NCBI GenBank assembly: GCA_004194705.1
Contig: SADC01000070.1
Span: 496,001 to 560,000, forward strand
Direction of reading: 5' to 3'
Source of the DNA: Ditylenchus dipsaci
Taxonomy: Eukaryota; Nematoda; Chromadorea; Rhabditida; Anguinidae
DNA length: 64,000 nucleotides
The notes beneath the pieces were generated by a model, which ran no database searches, was not told the origin of the DNA, and was given only the letters and a program-made list of their open reading frames with translations. Below are positions 47,085 through 58,179 of the stretch, in pieces. A program made the translations under genes and the position numbers. The first letter of the stretch is position 1; every line of letters begins with the position of its first letter.

Positions 47085-47409
47085 TAAAGAATAGGGCAGA
47101 ACTCTTAAAATGTTCATTATTAGCCGTCATGATTCCATAATTACTTTGACAATAAACAAACAGCACGGTTCAAATAATTGCACATTTAAAATATTCAATT
47201 CAAGATAAAAGAAATTTATCACATTCAGCGGTCTTTTTGGGATTACCTCAAATGCGTAGATGCAATTTATTAGAATTGTAACTGTTCGAAGACTTGTATA
47301 AAATTATATATATTACATAAGGTTGAGTATCAGCCAATATTATCAGGACTGCAAAAACCGTCGAAATTAGGCAGAAAGTTACTCAACCAATAGGGGTTGA
47401 TTTGTTATG
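47085..47409. other. BMS1 upstream region
   Basis: 325 bp of AT-rich sequence between the BMS1 start codon and the next mobile element; must hold the BMS1 promoter. No motif was recognised. Confidence 0.4.
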
Positions 47410-48206
47410 TATGAAACGGTTATGCGTAATCTGTGCGCCAGTAAAGTGTGCGCCAGTAATGTGTGCGCCAGTAAAGTGTGCGCCAGTAATGTGTGCGCCA
47501 GTAATCTGTGCGCCGGTAATGTGTGCGCCAGAATGTGTATGATAACGATAGCTACCTAAGATGGTATCCTGAATACGTGTAAATACGTTCCTAACAGGTA
47601 TGCACATCCAGTTAGATGTTTATCGATAATACCTTGGGGAAAATACCTTGGCGTTATGTATATATCTTCTCAACACATATAAGCACAACCCCAGGTGGTC
47701 TATGTCCAATAGTGTTAATCTATATTCAATAGCTAAGATCGACTTTGAATGACCCGAAACCCTTTTTTAATGGCCCGATCTAAAGGCTTGGTCCAGATCC
47801 ACCCTAAATGCTTTTAATCAACTTTCAGTGGTCTTCGTGTTATTGTGTTGGGCAAGGGGTTGATCGCTTTGTGCCCAAGACCAGCACACTCCCGTTGCAA
47901 GGGATAAGCGAACATGTGTGGTTATGTTGGATTTTGAATGTGGATAGCTGTTTAGGGAAGGTGCCCAGCTGGTTTTCCTAGCTACCCTGAGACTTCTTAG
48001 TTCTCTAAAAACTATTTGAGCCAAGAAAAAAGGTTTGCCACCACCGGGATTCGAACCTGTAACATTAAAAAAAATGGAGAATCACTTTACCAGAGGATCA
48101 ATTTAAGGGTGAAACAGAAACCAGTTATTCGAATGATCGAATCGTATCAGGATACCATTCTGGGTAGGCATCATTATCATACCTATTCTGGCGCACACAT
48201 TACCGG

Positions 48207-51200
48207 CAGGGGTGGACACGGCCGGCCCGGCCCGGGCTTGGCCCGGCCCGGCCCGGCCCGCCGGGCTTCGGCCGGCCGGGCCGTATCTGCTGCGGGCCGG
48301 GCCGGGTCGGGCCGAAAAACCTCCGGGCCGGGCCCGGCCCTGAAGCCCGGTTTAATTTCGTATTGAATTTCCGGCCAAAACCACCCAACTAGAGATTCAT
48401 TATAGGATTGCCGAAATTACTGATTTTCGAAATCCCGAGATTGTTACCGGCGTTTTTTTGGTATCTTTTCTAATGAAAAGCGCTTAAAAAGCGTACTTTC
48501 TACAAAAATCGAGAAAAATACCGGTATTTTTGCGGTATTAATCTTTTTTCGGCAGCTCTACTTCATCATTAAATTCACTCTGCTTCAGCTCTAAAAAATA
48601 CTATCTCACTAACAAGTTTCTCAATGGAAGGCGAAGAAGAGACCGGCTCGCAAGCGAAGAAGGCGCGCCTTGACACGGAGTGCATGCTCAGTGGTAGATT
48701 ATATTGGAATATTTTATCTGTATCACTGCAGTCTACATAGAGTATCTTTCAGATTTTTCCTCGAAGACCGCAGGTGAACTCAAGAAAGGTGAAGTGGAAG
48801 TCTTACATGCCGGAAAGCAGAAGAGGATCTTCCTAAAGAGCAGAGACAACGATGATATCTTCCAGTGTGTTCACTTCGACTTCAAAGGAGAGGAGGGGAA
48901 TTCCAAGTCTACAAGGTTTCTCTGGTGTTCTACTTGCAAGAAGTTCATGCTGAAGGAGGGAGGTCAAATATCGTAAGCCAATGTTTTCTTAGTTATGAAA
49001 GTTGGTTTTGTTATTGCTTTTAATGTTCTAGTCGTCATCGTTCTACCCATTTGAAGCCCGAGAAGCCAGCCAAGGCACAGGGGACCATTGAATCATTTCT
49101 GGAGAGGACCAATCCTACAGGCGGTGAAGTCGAGAAGATGAAGCAAGCGACAGCCAACCTCTGTCTTCTCCATTCGTTGCCATTCAATATTGTCGAGAAG
49201 CCAGGTTTCAAGGAGCTCATTGGTGTGGCAATATCAATTGGGTATGTTGACTATATTTTTATTGGAAAGTGTAGTTTGAAAATTTCTTCTTTCAGAGCTA
49301 AGAGAGGCAGCAAAGTCGACGTCGATTCTCTGCTCGTCGGACGAAAGGCAGTATCAAGAGAAGTCACCTCCCAATCTACGTCTTTGGTCAATGATCTATC
49401 GCCGAAGATTGTGGACATTCTCGAGAAACAAGGTGGAACGTTCGGACTCGACTACGGGAAGCGCCTGAAGGACTACCTCGGTGTCACCATTCACTTTTTC
49501 GATGTTCGCTGGTGGGAATTTTTCATTCACTTATTGTATTCATCGGTATATTTTCTATTTTTTCAGGAAACTTCAATCTATCTGCGTGGGAATGTATCGC
49601 TGCGGCAGGGAGGAAAAGAACTACAAGCAAGTCTGGGATCACTTGATCGACGCTGTACGTCCATTCCGCATCACCGAAGACCTCCTATCACGCTTGTTCA
49701 GCATCTCGGACGAAGGAGCCAACATCACCAAAGCTTTGCGATTCTACAACGGCAAGAGTAAGCCAGCATCCTTTTTACTTTTCGGCACTTTTTTATACCA
49801 AATGCTTTCCAGATGTCAATTGCTTCTGCCATCTGCTCAATGTCATCTCGAAGCGAATCTTTACGCCCTACAAACAACATCACGCTATCTTGCTGGAAGA
49901 GGATCTATCGGAAGATGATCGAGTGGTACTTGCAAAAGCGAAGCAGCTGATTGACTGCTGTAAGACCATAGTCTCGTCTTTGAGGTAAAGTAATTTACAA
50001 ATAATTAATCAAATGTATAGATAATGCTTATTATTCAGGAACACCGCCGTTGAGGACCAGTTGCCCAGCCATTTTGAGAGAGATGTCGAGACCAGGTGGC
50101 TCAGCAAATACCCTCTCCTGCGTTCTGTGAAGAAGGCGCTCGACAATTTGATCCAGCTCAGGCAAGAAGAGCAGTTCTCCCGCTTTTTCTCCGATGATGT
50201 TCACGACGCTATTAATGTCCTCAATTCCTCTCGGCGACAATTGGACGACTGTCTTCGGGTTCTACAGATGTTCGATGAGCCTATGACTTTCTTCCAGGTA
50301 GGTTAATGGTTAAACTTTTTAGCATATATCTATACGTATTATCTCAGACTACTTCGATGCCTACCCTTCACGCTGTCTGGCCGTACTTCAACAAGCTGCG
50401 TCAAGAGTTCAGCGGATTAGCTACATCTCCTTCTTCCAATTACTTTCTCAAGTCACTCTCAAAGTCTGCAGTGGCGTGTTTCCAGCGGAAATCTACGGCA
50501 ATCACCGTCACCCATCGAATCGCTACTTTTCTTCATCCAGGCAAACGCAATTTCTCGGGTCTCAACTTGGAAGAGCAGGAGAAGAATAAGGTATGATACC
50601 ATAAAATTTTGACTTCTAATATAAATTTATCTATTTGCAGGTGCTTCAAAATCTTCGCGACATTATGGATGATGTTCAAGACCCACCTTCGAACGCGACA
50701 AGCTCTAGCATTTATAATCCAACCTCATCTATTGATGCGCTGTTTTTGCAAGAAGAGGAGGAGACTACGCCCGAGGATGAGGTCGACCGTTACATGATGA
50801 AGAAGTTCTCCAGCATTCCCAAGGATCTCGGCGAGTTCTGGAGATGCAACACTGAAGAGTTTCCCCGTTTGGCAAAAGTGGCGCGAAGAATCCTCTCCAT
50901 ACCTGCTTCTTCGGCCGAAAATGAAAGGTGGTTCAGCAAGTTGCGTCAACTGGTGGTGGAGTCTCGCGAGAAATTGTCGGCAGCGTCCATTTCCTCCATA
51001 TGTATTGGCCGATCATTGTTAAAAAATAAGATTACATTTGATTGATTTGATTTGTTTGATTTTGGGATATCAATAAAGACTCTTTGTTTTTTCTCAAGAA
51101 ATGTCGATAATTTTTTGACTATATTTGAAGTAGGGCTTCCGGGCCCGGCCCGGCCCGGGCCGGGCCAGGCCGGGCTGAAGACTGAAAAGAAGCGGGCCGG

Positions 51201-51266
51201 GCCGGCCGAACTATCACGGCCCTGGGCCGGGCCGGGCCGCCAAAATTCGGCCCGTGTCCATGCCTG
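48207..51266 (+). mobile_element. Complete hAT element with GC-rich ends, 8-bp TSD
   Basis: Ends CAGGGGTGGACACGGCC and, reverse complemented, CAGGCATGGACACGGGCC are flanked by ATTACCGG at 48199-48206 and 51267-51274. Subterminal 120-150 bp are arrays of GGCCCGGCCCGG on both sides. Everything needed for an autonomous copy seems present: both ends, duplication and an open spliced transposase. Confidence 0.92.
48624..51045 (+). CDS. hAT-family transposase, apparently intact
   Basis: Nine exons (48624-48693, 48753-48972, 49032-49241, 49296-49511, 49567-49757, 49813-49984, 50039-50297, 50348-50590, 50641-51045) total 1986 nt, one frame of 661 codons plus TGA, every border GT..AG. It opens MEGEEETGSQAKKARLD (basic, nuclear-type), followed by a BED-like finger (LWCSTCKKFM then RHRSTH). 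Further landmarks are LPFNIVEKPGFKELIG, LSISDEGANITKAL-type text (FSISDEGANITKALRF), FCHLLNVISKRI, VETRWLSKYPLLRSV and the hATC domain LSIPASSAENERWFSKLRQL near the C terminus. DDE residues fit SDEGANI and the ENERWFS end. No stop or frame shift was found, so this copy may be active or very young. Confidence 0.92.
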
Positions 51267-51390
51267 ATTACCGGCGCACAGATTACGGCGCACAGATTAC
51301 TGGCGCACACTTTACTGGCGCACAGATTACTGGCGCACACATTACCGGCGCACAGATTACGGCGCACAGATTACGCATAACCTATGAAAC

Positions 51391-51514
51391 TTAGGTCCTT
51401 ATGATCGTCCTCGGAAGGACCATTTAAGGATCATTGCCAAAAATAAGAATTTTATTCTTTTGACGATTTTTTAAATTAAACCAAGATTCTTGGTTCAAGA
51501 GTATCTTCGAGATC
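51391..51514. other. Short non-coding spacer
   Basis: Between two mobile elements; nothing recognised. Confidence 0.4.
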
Positions 51515-51522
51515 CTCCTGAC

Positions 51523-51908
51523 TAGAGCTGTGCATCGGGATTTCGGGATTTTACTTTCTAACACATTTTTTGACCCACTTTTTAATGGAAATTCATAGCT
51601 GAAAATTTCAGACGCTATATGCTACTTTTTATTCCTCTATCCATTGCTTCTTGTATTTTGTATGAAAATTTTTGACCTGCAACCTTGAATCCCGAAATTG
51701 AGCATTTCGGGATCCCGATTTGTCGATTTCGGGATTCAGGGTTGCAGATCGAAAATTTTCTAATAAAATACAAAAAACCATGAGAACCAATGGATGGGGA
51801 ATAAAAAGTAGCATATAGCGTCTAAAATTTCCAGCTATGAATTTTGGTCAAAAAAGGGGTCAAAAACGCATTCGAAGTTAAATCCCGAAATCCCGATGCA
51901 CAGCTCTA
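51523..51908. mobile_element. hAT-type foldback MITE, 8-bp TSD
   Basis: Ends TAGAGCTGTGCATCGGGATT (both sides) are flanked by CTCCTGAC at 51515-51522 and 51909-51916. Arms of about 170 bp are nearly complementary. TAGAG-type ends with an 8-bp duplication fit hAT. Confidence 0.85.
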
Positions 51909-51916
51909 CTCCTGAC

Positions 51917-52290
51917 TCTATTCGGGATTGATAGCGGACGAAAATAGGTAACACTCGGACAAATTAAAAATATTTTTGAAAATTTCAACAAGAAACATTT
52001 ATTTTGGCAATACGATAAATTTAGCGGAATTCCAAAAGTAGGTTTCACGAAAAGACTCCAGTCTAGCAGAAAGTTAATCGAATACATTTTTATTGAATTT
52101 ACGTAAACTATCTAGAGTACTAATGAGTGACCAGGAATATAGTGACAATGAAGTAAATTTTTTCTTGAGTACTAAGCATAGTTGCAGAAAAATTCGAAAC
52201 ACCAAAAGTCATACAAAAATTTTGTATGAGTTAATTTAGATTTTGTATCTCTTTTTGAAAAACGATGTTGTCGGTGAAGGTCATGTGCAC
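51917..52290. other. Non-coding stretch
   Basis: AT-rich; no gene or repeat partner was recognised. Confidence 0.4.
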
Positions 52291-52570
52291 ACCGATCCAC
52301 TGGGCCGCCGAAGAAATTTTTTGCCAAAGTCCCGTCCCGGTGATCCCGAACTTTCAGAGTAAAAGTCCCGGTCCCGAAAATCGAAAAAATTTCGGGACTT
52401 TTTTATTCATTTCATTGTCAAGAAATTTACACATTTTAGCTTTTTCGCCAATTTATCATTATTCTTCTTATCAATCTTTCGCTTTCGTGCAGTTTTTTCT
52501 CTTGTCTTTCGTCTTTCTTCGTCTCTAGTCTTTCAAAAAGAGTAGGTTCAATTAACTCAACTTTTTTAAA

Positions 52571-52771
52571 GAAAAACGAAGGTTTATTTCCTGTGCTAGC
52601 GAAAATAGCTCGTCACTACTTATCAGCACCAGCTACAAGCGTACCAAGTGAACAGCTATTCTCGGTGGCGCGGGATGTATACGACTAGAGGCGTTCAAAT
52701 CTTTCTCCAGAGTATGCGAAACAATTATTTTTTTGAACAAGAATCTACGCGTCGTTAATTTCAACTACTAG
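52571..52771 (+). pseudogene. hAT transposase C-terminal fragment with a stop
   Basis: Reads [56 protein letters not shown] and then a stop. This is the classic hATC block ([28 protein letters not shown]). The stop falls exactly on the usual Glu (GAG to TAG). Upstream exons are missing. Confidence 0.85.
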
Positions 52772-52789
52772 CTCTTTTGTGATGTAATA

Positions 52790-53448
52790 CAGTCAAACCT
52801 CGATTTAGTGGCACCCCAAAAGTTCGTTCCCGCCTAGGGTCCGACACTTTTTTCAACCCAATTTTCAAAATATTTTATCGATTCTGTTATGACAGTCTGG
52901 TCGCAAATATGGGGTATAGACGTTTGGCTACAAATGTAACATTTTTGGCGTTCTGCCCTATGTTCTGTTTTAGCCACTTAGGCCTACTTAGGCTTAGGCC
53001 TTAGGCTTAGGCTTAGGGACCAAAAAATGTCTTACGAACTACAAAATGGCTGAAAAAATAAGCTTAAGTGGCTTAAACAGAACATAGGGCAGAACGCCAA
53101 AAATGTTACATTTATAGCCAAACGTCTACTCACCGCAAATATCGTGAGGAGTCCGATTTTGCCGATCATTTTTTGAAAAGTAAATGAATTTTGGGTTAAA
53201 AAAGTGAAACCTCGATATAGTGGCACCTGTTTTTCAAAAAAAGGTGCCACTATATCGAGGTTTCACTTTTTTAACCCAAAATTCGTTTACTTTTCAAAAA
53301 ACGATCAGCAAAATCGGACTCCTCACGATATTTGCGACCAGACTGTCATAACAGAATCGATAAAATATTTTGAAAATTGGGTTAAAAAAAGTGTCGGACC
53401 CTAGGCGGGAACGAACTTTTGGGGTGCCACTAAATCGAGGTTTGACTG
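52790..53448. mobile_element. Pogo/Tigger-like foldback, TA target
   Basis: CAGTCAAACCTCGATTTAGT and its complement, flanked by TA. Long arms (about 130 bp, GGTGCCAC and GGTCCGACAC blocks) enclose a further inverted pair ending TATAGACGTTTGGCTAC / GTAGCCAAACGTCTA-like (52917-53130), itself probably an inserted element, and a short hairpin at 53212-53265. Confidence 0.75.
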
Positions 53449-53485
53449 TATTGTGAAATGAAGTTTTTTTGAAACACTGCTTTTA

Positions 53486-53671
53486 CAGTCAACTCTCGAT
53501 AATTGTCACCCCTTGGGACCGGCCGTGAGAAGACGGATAATCAAGAGTGACGGATTAGCGAGTGACGGATTAGCCTAATTTATTTAAGGCAAAACCAAAC
53601 AAAGTGTCACGAAGGTGACGGATTATCGAGAGTGACGGATTAGCGAGTAACGGATTATCGAGAGTTGACTG
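53486..53671. mobile_element. Pogo/Tigger-like MITE, TA target
   Basis: CAGTCAACTCTCGATAATTG and CGAGAGTTGACTG, flanked by TA; interior repeats GTGACGGATTA units. Confidence 0.8.
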
Positions 53672-54271
53672 TATTAGAAGTCCCGAACGAAACTTTTTCT
53701 GGTCCCGGCAAAATTTTTGAAAAGTCCCGGTCTCGAAATTTTTTCTTAAAAGTCCCGTCCCGGTAGTCCCGAAATTTTTATATTTCCATCACTACTAAGA
53801 AGTGATTTAATTAAACCATTGCAAAAAGCTCGAATTATCTCACTTTTTCGGGCTTATCTTTTTTAAAGGACCATGAAACTTGATAAGCACAGCAATTCGC
53901 GGAATTCAAATCCGTGCGGAACCACCCTAATTTTGTCCATATTGTTTTTAAATTAATTTTTTTGTACAGTCGGACCTCGCTATAGTGCGACCCCACTATA
54001 GTGCGACTTCCACTATAGTGCGAGTTCAGGACCAGTTTGGTTGGTTTTGCCCCAAATAAGGCTGACTAGACCTCCAATATAGTGCGACCCCACTATAGTG
54101 CGACTTCCACTATAGTGCGAACCTGACGCGGTCCCGACAAATAAAACGACCCTCGATATAGTGCGATTCATAAAAATTTATGTTAAAAATCACAGGATTT
54201 TGAATTCCCGCCGAAAAATCAATTATTGGTACAGTCGCAAACAACTACTAAGATACTCATTCTTCTTTTAG

Positions 54272-54770
54272 GGCTAGGGAAGATTGCCAAAAACGAAAAT
54301 TGCCAAACGTATGTTTTGCCAAAACGAAGATTGCCAAAACGAAAATTGCCAAAACGAAGATTGCCAAAACGAAAATTGCCAAAACGAAAATTGCCAAAAC
54401 GAAAATTGCCAAAAACGAAAATTGCCAAAAACGAAAATTGCCAAAACGAAAATTGCCAAAACGAAAATTGCCAAAACGACATTTGTCTTGACTCTGAGGT
54501 GTCACTATATTGTAGGAGTCACTATATCTAGGTTTGACTTAAGTCATTTTAGACGAATAGATAAATGAAGGGTACGTTATGTGGAACTGAGTGGTATATG
54601 TTCGTATTCACTAAGCTTTCATTTGTCATGGCAATTTTCGTTTTTGGCAATCTTCGTTTTGGCAATTTTCGTTTTGGCAATCGTCGTTTTGGCAATTTTC
54701 GTTTTGGCAATCATCGTTTTGGCAATTTTCGTTTTTGGCAATTTTCGTTTTTGGCAATCTTCCCCTAGCC
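54272..54770. mobile_element. Merlin-like element made of AACGAAAATTGCCAA minisatellite, 8-bp TSD
   Basis: Ends GGCTAGGGAAGATTGCC and GGCTAGGGGAAGATTGCC (reverse complement of the right side) are flanked by TCTTTTAG at 54264-54271 and 54771-54778. The arms are arrays of a 13-15 bp unit AAAACGAAAATTGCC (54288-54478) and its inverse (54631-54760). All long reading frames here are repeats of the unit, not genes. Confidence 0.85.
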
Positions 54771-54969
54771 TCTTTTAGTCTCTGACGTGTAACGCCATCG
54801 TAATTTTCATTATTTTAGTTATTTTGCAATGAGCACTCCTAACAAAAGTCGCGCTTCTTCACAGTCCTTTGATTGTTTATTGTTCATTTTGTTAATTTGT
54901 TCTTGTTATGGTTGTTTTACGAATGAAACTTTGATTTAATGCAGCGTTTTGAATGATAAGCTCGATATA

Positions 54970-55147
54970 CAGTGGGATCTCCCATTAAAATACCCCCCAA
55001 TTAACATAAATCTCTCATTAACATAACGCTAGTGTCGGTCCCTTTCAATTGATCTTCTATATAATTTACCCTCCCATTAACATAAACTTCCCATTAACAT
55101 GATGGTTTTGCCGTCCCTTGGCGTTATGTTGATGGGAGATTTGACTG
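54970..55147. mobile_element. Pogo/Tigger-like MITE, TA target
   Basis: CAGTGGGATCTCCCATTAAA and ATGGGAGATTTGACTG, flanked by TA; CCCATTAACATAA units inside. Confidence 0.7.
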
Positions 55148-55286
55148 TAGTGCGAACATTGTTTTCAAATGGTTTGGAGACCCTCGATATAGTGCGACTC
55201 CCACTATAGTGCGAGTTTGGGCTGACCCCAAGGGTCGCACTATAGCGAGGTTCGACTGTATGTATTGAAAATTCGAATTCCATTTA

Positions 55287-55446
55287 CAGTCGACTTTCGA
55301 TTTAACATACGGTCGGTTTAACATTCAGCTGGGCTGGTCCTTTCAATAATAAACTCCGTCAAATTACCCCCGATTCAACATACACCCTAGATTTCACATA
55401 CGGCTGGGTCGGTCCCCAGGGTGTATGTTAAATCGAGAATCGACTG
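55287..55446. mobile_element. Pogo/Tigger-like MITE, TA target
   Basis: CAGTCGACTTTCGATTTAAC and AAATCGAGAATCGACTG, flanked by TA; ACATACGGTCGG-type units inside. Confidence 0.8.
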
Positions 55447-55726
55447 TAAGAGTAAATTTTTAACACTAACTCATGTAAGCAGTGTTTTCAAAAATGAGAG
55501 TGAGAATGACAGAATGAGAGTGAGAATGAGAATTTCGCAGAATGAGAGTGAGACTCATTCTCATTATCATTCTGTGATCTCATTCTCATTTTGAAAATTT
55601 TCTCATGAGCTACGCCCGTTGGGCGCTACGTTGCACTGTGATAGTTTTTTACATGAAAAATATTTTTTAAAGGGCCATTGTCGTCTCCGACAACGGTTGT
55701 CCCGCACCAATAAAAAAACAGGATCA

Positions 55727-55892
55727 AGTGTAGTATACACCCTTCACTCAAGTGTAGTATACACCCTTCAGTCAAATTAGCTTGGGGGACCAAGGCATAA
55801 TTTTAAAATTATTTTATTTTAAAAAAAGTTGCCTTGGTCCCCCAAGCTAATTTGACTGAAGGGTGTATACTACACTTGAGTGAAGGGTGTAT
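55727..55892. repeat. Foldback hairpin with GGGGGACCAAGGC blocks
   Basis: AGTGTAGTATACACCCTTCA and TTAGCTTGGGGGACCAAGGC pair with their inverse copies on the right. Core block shared with 21.78, 23.66 and 33.3-33.5 kb. Confidence 0.65.
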
Positions 55893-55914
55893 AGTAAAAC
55901 TTAGCCAAAAAACA

Positions 55915-56115
55915 TTCTTGAAGGACCATAATTTTCGCGCGCAGTGACATGTGCAAAATTTGAATTGGCGGGGGACACTTCTCTTTTGTCTCGCACTGTA
56001 CTCTTTGGAGTTATTTCAAAATACTCGAAAGAGTTCAGGGAGAGACGAGAGAGAAGTGTCCCCCGCCAATTCAAATTTTGCACATGTTGCTGTGCGCAAA
56101 AACCATGGTCCTTTA
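55915..56115. repeat. Foldback hairpin inside an AAGGACCAT-ended repeat
   Basis: AAAATTTGAATTGGCGGGGG...TCTTTTGTCTCGCACTGTAC pairs with its inverse at 56030-56090. The outer flanks AAGGACCATAATTTTCGCG and AACCATGGTCCTTTAA form the element ends. Same family as 4844-4994 and 58.18-58.35 kb. Confidence 0.65.
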
Positions 56116-56169
56116 ATCATCGAACTTCTGCACGGAATGGGTTCATTTTTACCACATTCATTTTTACCA

Positions 56170-56700
56170 TGGTAGAGAATATCATTGAAGAAAATACGAT
56201 CACAGAGAATAACATCGAAGAGACAACCATCGAAGACAATGCTATCGCAGAGAATACCATCAAAGAGGCAACCATGTAAGAGAATACTACCGAAAAGAAT
56301 ACCATCGCAGAGAATGCAATCGCAGAGAATGCAATCGAAAAGAATAACATCGAAAAATACCATCGAAGAGACAACCATCGAAGAGAATGCAATCGAAAAG
56401 AATAACACTGAAAAGAATACCATCGAAGAGAATGCCATCGAAGAGAATGCCATCGAAGAGAATGCCATCGAAGAGACAACCATCGAAGAGACAACCATTG
56501 AAGATAATACCATCAAAGAGGCAACCATGGAAGAAAATACCACCGAAGAGAATACCATCGAAAAGAAATCCATCGAAGAGACAACCATCGAAAAGAATAA
56601 CATCGCAGAGAATACCATCGAAGAGACAACCATTGAAAATAATGCAATCAAAGAGAAAATTATCGAGGAGACAACCATCGAAGAGAAACATCTAGATGGA
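56170..56700. repeat. Minisatellite of ATCGAAGAGAATACC-type 15-mers
   Basis: About 35 units of 15 bp (ATCGAAGAGAATGCC, ATCGAAGAGACAACC and variants). Because the unit is a multiple of three, several frames on both strands are open for over 100 codons; these are repeat artefacts. It abuts the left end of the 56.69-57.94 kb element. Confidence 0.85.
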
Positions 56701-57940
56701 CGCCATACGACTTGATACAAATTATGACTTGATACATCAACTTGATACACTGACGACTTGATACATCTTCCGAAAAGTAGCTCGAAAATTTCCTAAGTAT
56801 ACCGTTATTATCATGTTTTTCAAAACATGTGCCGTGGCAAAAAGAGACTCTACATGCATTTTATGATCAAGAGTCTTGCTCGGAATCATGTCTAAGGTAA
56901 GTGAGTGCGCGCATCTCTAGCTCTCAAGCCCCTTCGGGCGCAGGGGCTTGGAGTTGAGATGCGCACACCCACATACCTTAGACACAAATCACTCGAAAGT
57001 GACTCTGGAATCCAGAGTCTGGATGCATGAAAAAGCATGCAGACCAGAAGTTATTTATGCGGTAGGCCCCACTATTCAAAACTATATTCAACATCTTGCT
57101 TTTTACTCAAAAGTGATCCTTTTTTCTGTTATTTTCCCACCCTAATACAGCCTTGAATCCCTTTAGAAGACCATGGTTTTTGAACGCAGCCACATTTCCA
57201 AAATTTGAATTGGCGGGGACACTTTTTATCATCGAGACCGATTAAATTTGAATTTCAATTATTTTTTATTTGCATTTTAAATTTAAATTTCATGTCTAAG
57301 TCCAGTTCGAATTTATATCTCGTATAAGTTGTTATGGTGCAGTGAAAGTAGCCTGAGTCGTCCGATCTGGAAGTGTCAAGCAACGTTGGGCTCGACAAGT
57401 GAATGCTTCTATATTTTGATAAAATTTTAAATGCAAACAAAAAATAATTTGAAAAATAATTGTTGAATATTTTCAGAGTAAAAAAGTGTTCCCCGCCAAT
57501 TCGAAATTTGGAGATGCCGCTGCGTTCAAAAACCATGTTCCATGTTTTAAAGGGCATGATCGTGCCTGACGGGGAGAAAAGGCGCGAACCAGCAGTTCTT
57601 TTATTTCTCGATAAATTTTTACATTCATTATCGTCTAGATTTTTTAAGTTTTCTGTCTAGTTTTTAAAAGCAGTGTAAGGTCATCTATATCAGATTTGAC
57701 GCAGAACGAGTGAAAAATGGGACGATTCAAAAAATTCGCAAAAAACTGCTGGTTCACGCCTCAACGCACGGGCATGCCCCTTTAAAATGGTCAAAAAGGT
57801 ACTTTTGGATGTCTCTAAAACTTAATTTTCAAGCTACTTTTTGGAAGATGTATCTAGTTGATGTATCAAGTCGACAGTGTATCAAGTTGATGTATCAAGT
57901 CATAATTTGTATCAAGTTGATGTAATACCCATCTGGATGT
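56690..57940. mobile_element. Element with ACTTGATACATCA repeat ends
   Basis: The left arm (56703-56775) repeats GACTTGATACATCAACTTGA; the right arm (57845-57937) is its inverse, and both extend to CATC-AGATGG outside. The interior carries a splice-donor hairpin repeat and two repeat-family fragments (57160-57550). No target duplication was fixed. Confidence 0.6.
56845..57105 (+). repeat. Splice-donor hairpin repeat, copy 6 (complete, short apical stem)
   Basis: GACTCTACATGCATTTTATG, ATGTCTAAGGTAAGTGAGTG, first hairpin with a shortened but paired tip (AAGCCCCTTCGGGCGCAGGGGCTT region), TACCTTAGAC, an extra CTCTGGAATCCAGAG insert before the second hairpin, TTATTTATGCGG, GGTAGGCCCCAC. Confidence 0.7.
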
Positions 57941-58179
57941 CTAAAATCAAAAAATATCAGACACAATCATTAGAATCCACTAAGAGAGACGAACACTTAC
58001 CGCACAATTTTCTTTTGAAGGACCATGGTTTTCGCGCGCGCGGGGTATAAATTTCAGGGTACATCCCAAAAAACACGTAAAAGGCTATAACGACAAAAAA
58101 CTCTTTTGAATTTCTTGGCGTTTTGTTTATTTTAAAGTAATTATGAATTTGAATTTTGGGGGCTGTGCGCGCAGTGGCA
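57941..58179. other. Non-coding stretch with an X-like element end
   Basis: TTGGCGTTTTGTTTATTTTA followed by GGGGGCTGTG (58124-58166) resembles the X end of the CAC-end family; no Y partner was found. No gene. Confidence 0.4.

Larger units (their letters stand above)
47418..51382. mobile_element. Merlin-like element with GTGCGCCAGTAA minisatellite ends
   Basis: Ends GGTTATGCGTAATCTGTGCG at both sides are flanked by TATGAAAC (47410-47417 and 51383-51390). GTGCGCCAGTAATGT units are arrayed at 47434-47540 and inverted at 51275-51375. Inner inverted blocks (GATAACGATAGCTACC region) follow. An intact-looking hAT element inserted at 48207 separates its right arm. Interior 47540-48198 has no gene; a minus-strand tRNA-like box B (GGTTCGAATCCCGG) lies at 48040-48056. 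Confidence 0.8.
52300..53795 (+). mobile_element. Decayed hAT element with AAAGTCCCGGTCCCG ends
   Basis: AAGTCCCGTCCCGGT..CCCGAA blocks at 52327-52400 and inverted-related blocks at 53685-53770 bracket a hAT transposase C terminus. The right side ends CCATCACTACT, hAT-like. The left terminus and a duplication were not found. Two pogo-like MITEs are nested in it. Confidence 0.5.
53967..55258. mobile_element. Pogo/Tigger-like element(s) with CTATAGTGCGA repeats
   Basis: CAGTCGGACCTCGCTATAGTG (53967, TA before) and CACTATAGCGAGGTTCGACTG (ending 55258, TA after) may be two ends of one element. Several ACTATAGTGCGA units lie inside each end. The interior holds the 54272-54770 element and another MITE (54970-55147). 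Pairing of these ends is inferred. Confidence 0.5.

Noticed and set aside
54226..54780. Many overlapping reading frames of 60-100 codons
   Set aside because: They are readings of the 13-15 bp minisatellite arms of a mobile element, with no unique sequence.
56016..56750. A 244-codon minus-strand and a 176-codon plus-strand frame
   Set aside because: A 15-bp repeat unit keeps all frames periodic; no start context, splice signals or non-repeat segment.
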